Part shown: one piece after another, positions 32,841 to 36,472 of the stretch
How the letters are laid out: every line of letters begins with the position of its first letter
Position numbering within the stretch: position 1 is the stretch's first letter
Assembly: GCA_036897095.1 (NCBI GenBank)
Contig: JAYMSP010001083.1
Location: forward strand, 1 to 36,472
Direction: 5' to 3'
Length of the DNA stretch: 36,472 nt
From: Plantago elongata
Taxonomy: Eukaryota; Streptophyta; Magnoliopsida; Lamiales; Plantaginaceae
Translations under genes and position numbers: made by a program
Notes under the pieces: generated by a model
Seen by the model: only the letters and a program-made list of their open reading frames with translations
Databases searched by the model: none
What the model was told of the DNA's origin: nothing

Positions 32841-34190
32841 AAATGTTGATTCTAGAGAAGAGGTTGCCGGAACTTTATTACTACTCATACTTTCTTTATC
32901 GCTACTATTACCATTTTAGTGCATAGTTTAATTCATCAAGTGAGGAAACAAAATTAAAAAGAGGAACATTGATTATGCATCATTATATATACTTTTTTTT
33001 ACCAACCTGTATCTATTAAATTGTCAAAGGCGATTTGGCGATTATATTATCGACTGTGATCTGTCTATCGCCTTATAAATATTTAACAAAACAAAATATT
33101 AATCAACATCCAAATAAATTTCTCTAAATTTTTTCAACTGAATAATAGTACTTCCTCTAACCTAGTAAAAGTTTTTAATTTTGATTTTTTACCGTAAAAC
33201 TTTGATTAGAAATTAATTTTAAACCACCTATATAAAATGCTCAATTCTTTTACAAAATGAATTTTGTGCACTAAACTTTCATTATTATGCACATGTTTAT
33301 ATAGCTTTGTATGTTTATTTTTTTCAAATACTTGCGCCCATTGTGTGATGGTGTACCTTTGGGCGTCGTAGTTGCAAAGAATCACGGTTTGCTCCGTTAC
33401 TACTCTTCCCATAAAATTGTTAATTGCATGGATCCCAAATGCAAAATTGCGGATGAAATTGGTTGAACTCTTCCCATAAAATTGTTAATTGCATGGATCC
33501 CAAATGCAAAATTGCGGATGAAATTGGTTGATATGCTTTGAATTTATACGATGTTTTTAAATATTTGAAATTGTCTAATTTCATAAATGGACACTTTGTG
33601 GAAGTAATAATATTAACATTATGTGCTAGTTTAAAAAATAGTGAGATATATATTTATATATATAATTACTTTTTATTACTATTAGAATAATAAAGACTAT
33701 GACAGTAATGAATAATATGACATTCTATTTACTGGTTTGCAAGTGCCTGTCCCTTGTGCTTATGTTGTGATTAGTTTTGTTCTCTCCTTGTCTTGTTGGA
33801 CATCTGTATCTTTTATCGGCTTTTGTGCTTATCTGTTTTAGAATTAATTTTGCGATTCCAAAAAATTAAATAAATTTAACATTCTACTATAGGTTTTCAA
33901 AATCTGTCCGGAACTGCAAAATAGTTTGAATATTTACCGTATTGTTGATCGTTCGTTTATAATTACTAGTCATTAGATTACCTAGAAGAATAGTGTACAT
34001 AGTATATAGAAGTTATCTAGTTATATAATACTACAGTAGAGGTACTAGTTACTACATTAGTATTAATTAATTAGTTGGTTTGTTTAGTTAAGATTTAGTA
34101 CATAAACCAAAGCATAATTAATTACTTTTTTTTTTTCATTTTTTCTTGGTTTATGTAATATTTGTTTTTTTTCATTGTGATCAGAAAGTG
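32841..34190. other. Non-coding, with a 65-bp tandem duplication
   Basis: AT-rich. A mariner-MITE-like end (gtacttcctctaacctagta) lies near 33149-33168. The stretch 33340-33466 has a plus-strand frame reading VPLGVVVAKNHGLLRYYSSH, vaguely like an F-box-associated repeat, which runs into the tandem duplication. Nothing else is recognisable. Confidence 0.4.
33402..33531 (+). repeat. Perfect 65-bp tandem duplication
   Basis: Units 33402-33466 and 33467-33531 are identical by eye (actcttcccataaaattgtt … gatgaaattggttga). The absence of differences means it is recent, or an assembly artefact. Confidence 0.9.
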
Positions 34191-34196
34191 ATCCCC

Positions 34197-34410
34197 TGAT
34201 GAATTGTTCCAAGGGAAAATCTCTACCACGGGAAAAAGGGAAAAAATATCGTACAGAACCTGCTCCACAAGGAACATTAAATCATACTATTACAGAACAT
34301 GTCCGGTTGATTATTGGGTTTGGAACGGATCCCCGATCCGGGGACAAACCGGAGGTTCTATCTCACCATGAATTCATGGGGCGATAAAATTTTCATGGGG
34401 CGATAAAATT
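34197..34410 (+). other. GC-richer coding-like island, unidentified
   Basis: The open frame at 34199-34387 (62 codons; it includes KGKSLPREKGKKYRTEPAPQ, then EHVRLIIGFGTDPRSGDKPE and SHHEFMGR) has much higher GC than its surroundings. It ends in a 19-bp tandem repeat (ttcatggggcgataaaatt at 34373-34391 and 34392-34410). It looks like a fragment of an organelle gene or a transposon protein, but I cannot name it. Confidence 0.35.
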
Positions 34411-35133
34411 TGGGGCTTCAGAGGATACGTAAAATTAGCAGTAGATAGCATCCCTAGTGGTTCGCGATGCTATTAGTTCAAAAATATATCAGTTAGCTAG
34501 TTTTTAAATTTGAACATTATGAAAACTGTAGGTGTCTACCTTGACTGCTTGAGATTTCAAGCAGAGATAAATCATGTGATGAAATTTCTTCGACCCAGAC
34601 AGAGAGGTCAGAGGATACAATGACAAGATGATTATATACCCATTGATACTAGGAGAGCTAAGGTTCTCAATGATACATAGAAGTTGATAATGATCACGCC
34701 ATTCGGAGGAATATTAAACTAGGATTTAATATGTTTCCTAGTGGTTCAGAATGCTACTATTTTAAAAATGTAATTATACAAAATAGAGTTGTATGATACC
34801 TTATGATAACGTCAATTACAATCAATTATATTATGCTACATACTACCACTATTCAACAACTTATGAGATATTGTAGTATTTGACTTGTTACGTACTACAT
34901 ACATTTTAGAACATTTTCACTCCTTTTTTCCAATTACAATCATACTTCTATTTATATCTTACTATTTATCTCTTTTTACTTTTTCTAAACATTCCTACAA
35001 TATTACAACCAATCAAATAACTTTAATAAAATCAAATCTATCACTTCATCTTTTTCCACGACACTTCTTTATTACAACCTATATAAAACTATTCGCTATC
35101 ACAATAATTTTTCTGTTTTTGTGATGAACGTTT

Positions 35134-35189
35134 GTGTCACGGCCGATTGTCGTCCAATGTGGCGACGATCGCGAGATCGGTTGTGACAC
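35134..35189. other. Strong imperfect palindrome (stem-loop)
   Basis: GTGTCAC (35134-35140) pairs with GTGACAC (35183-35189), CCGAT (35143-35147) with ATCGG (35176-35180), and TCGTC (35150-35154) with GACGA (35164-35168). This GC-rich hairpin stands out in AT-rich DNA. It lies on the 3' side of the Harbinger-like ORF fragment and may be a subterminal structure of that element. Confidence 0.7.
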
Positions 35190-35562
35190 TTCTTTTTTAA
35201 ATTATTGTTTAAAGTTAAATATATTAGAAAATTAAAAAGAAATAAGATTGAGAGTTTGAAATGGTATTTTTTATTGAATTTGGGGATTACAATATAACTA
35301 CTACAACGGTTGAAAAAAAAATACAAAGTAGTGCGGAATTTGAATCTAAAACAAACAAATATAAACATAAATGAAAAGCCTAAAACACTATTTGAGTCGA
35401 CTCGTTCAAGAATTGAACTCTTGGTCCAACATCTAGCAAACATTCCTCTAAGCCGCCGTCATCTAAGATGCCTCAATCTTGCTCAAGTTCGGATACATCT
35501 GCAACCTTCGAGTCCTAGTCAACTCCGCATTGCCTTGGCTAGCTAGACTTGGCTCCTCCATC

Positions 35563-35786
35563 CTATGGTCCTCCCTCTGTTTTGAACCACTCCAGGGCCT
35601 TGCGAAGCATCATAAACTTCGGGACGGTATGCATCGGTTGAGGAGAATGTATTGTATACGAAATTTGGGTTGTTGTTTGGATTGGTGAGGATTCAGAACT
35701 TCCGCCCATGGATGCCAACAATTGTCGAAGTTGCAAGGGATCATTCTCCGCCGACATAGCATCAAAGTTTTCAGTGTTCAGATCCA
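35563..35786 (-). pseudogene. PIF/Harbinger ORF1-like N-terminal fragment
   Basis: From the ATG at 35784-35786 on the minus strand the frame reads MDLNTENFDAMSAENDPLQL, then RQLLASMGGSSESSP, and stops soon after KALEWFKTEGGP. This start is like those of plant Myb/SANT-like ORF1 proteins of PIF/Harbinger transposons, often mis-annotated as glutathione S-transferase T3-like. The Myb/SANT domain is missing. Downstream 3'-UTR-like sequence (about 35270-35420) follows, so this is an internally deleted non-autonomous copy. The family call rests on memory of similar proteins. Confidence 0.45.
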
Positions 35787-36173
35787 TGGTGGTGTTTGGA
35801 AATGAGAGTGGGAGACTGACTAAAGTGTATTTTGAGTTTAAAAGAGAGAAAGAAGGGTAAAATATGATGTGTGAAGAATAATATGAAATTTTATGTATAT
35901 TTATAGATTTCGAAAAATATGACGTTGCCATAATTTTTATTTTTTTATTAAACGATTATTTTATTTTTAAAAAGAAAAAATTAAAAAACGTGTCTGCTTA
36001 GCGACTGATTTCTCAACTGCCCATAGTTGGCAGTCTAATAACACTATAAACTGTATAATATTTTAATTCTACGTAAACACCATGTTATTTAACTCGATTT
36101 TAACTACATTATCATTTATCAACTAAATTTTTTCTACAATTTTTTTCTTTTTACTCTATACAAAACAGCCGTT

Positions 36174-36300
36174 GGCATTTAGGTAAGCTTGTATTGTATT
36201 TGGCATATATGGCTTGGTTGGGGCATCTATAAAAGCTAATTTAGCGAAATGAGTACCTAATTGTTCATTTGTTGTCTTACTTGTCCAGATTAACTCAATG
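36174..36300 (+). repeat. TATAAAAG repeat, copy 3
   Basis: Starts ggcatttaggtaagc, then tggcttggttgggg, catcTATAAAAG (box at 36228-36235), ctaattta, aatgagtacc and ttcatttgttgtctta. It is clearly related to copies 1 and 2 and truncated after about 120 bp. Any gene it once flanked would lie outside the window. Confidence 0.8.
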
Positions 36301-36440
36301 CATGTCGCTTCATTTGCCATTAAGTTCTGTTTATTGGAATCTTGATTCTGTTTCCTGCAGATATGTAAGAATGCTCGTTTCTGCATATCATTGTGGATTT
36401 GTGGTAACTTCAAGCTAATATTATGTTTTCCAGAATTAGA

Positions 36441-36443
<3 letters not shown>

Positions 36444-36472
<29 letters not shown>
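36444..36472. repeat. TA microsatellite at the window end
   Basis: An uninterrupted TA run that continues to the last base of the window. Confidence 0.95.

Noticed and set aside
35099-35443. 114-codon minus-strand frame
   Set aside because: It runs through the stem-loop and A/T-rich 3'-UTR-like sequence, and is Phe/Lys-rich without a domain.

Overview
This is plant nuclear DNA: AT-rich, with intron-split genes, short MITE-type transposons and microsatellites. The protein families (LPEAT1 acyltransferase, PPPDE/DeSI peptidase, EXS-domain protein, FAD2 desaturase, F-box/LRR/FBD) point to a eudicot. An asterid such as a Lamiales species is my guess from overall similarity; it is not shown by the window. 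I see no bacterial features, CRISPR array, rRNA or intact tRNA gene.

Layout. (1) 0.85-5.0 kb, plus strand: an EXS (ERD1/XPR1/SYG1) family gene in at least ten exons. Its 5' part is missing or lies outside the window, an in-frame stop sits in a normally conserved stretch, and one intron is GC-AG. (2) 5.0-9.9 kb: gene-poor, with retroelement-like fragments and small tandem duplications. (3) 9.9-14.9 kb, plus strand: a DeSI/PPPDE protein of 248 residues with a 2.45-kb leader intron and short upstream ORFs. (4) 16.4-21.9 kb, minus strand: a complete eight-exon LPEAT1-type lysophospholipid acyltransferase of 392 residues. One MITE lies in an intron and another lies in the last intron. (5) 22.4-29.5 kb, minus strand: a decayed F-box/LRR/FBD cluster. 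The largest member has lost the F-box, and three further FBD ends are degenerate. (6) 31.0-32.2 kb, plus strand: a FAD2-type oleate desaturase of 368 residues whose coding region carries an intron. (7) 32.2-36.5 kb: repeats, a PIF/Harbinger ORF1-like fragment, a strong stem-loop, and two small coding-looking islands I cannot identify.

LPEAT1 and FAD2 both act on lipids at the endoplasmic reticulum (LPEAT1 makes phosphatidylethanolamine; FAD2 desaturates oleate on phosphatidylcholine). They are separated by the F-box cluster, are on opposite strands, and nothing suggests co-regulation. The other genes are unrelated neighbours, as is usual in plants.

The parts most worth a second look are the FAD2 locus and its flanks. 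A sequence of 130-300 bp that follows FAD2 occurs three times in the window, each time with a TATAAAAG box. One copy carries a 104-bp MITE, and another copy shows the matching empty site. I found no clearly novel biological system. All exon models were read by eye from frame, splice sites and remembered family conservation; no search was run.
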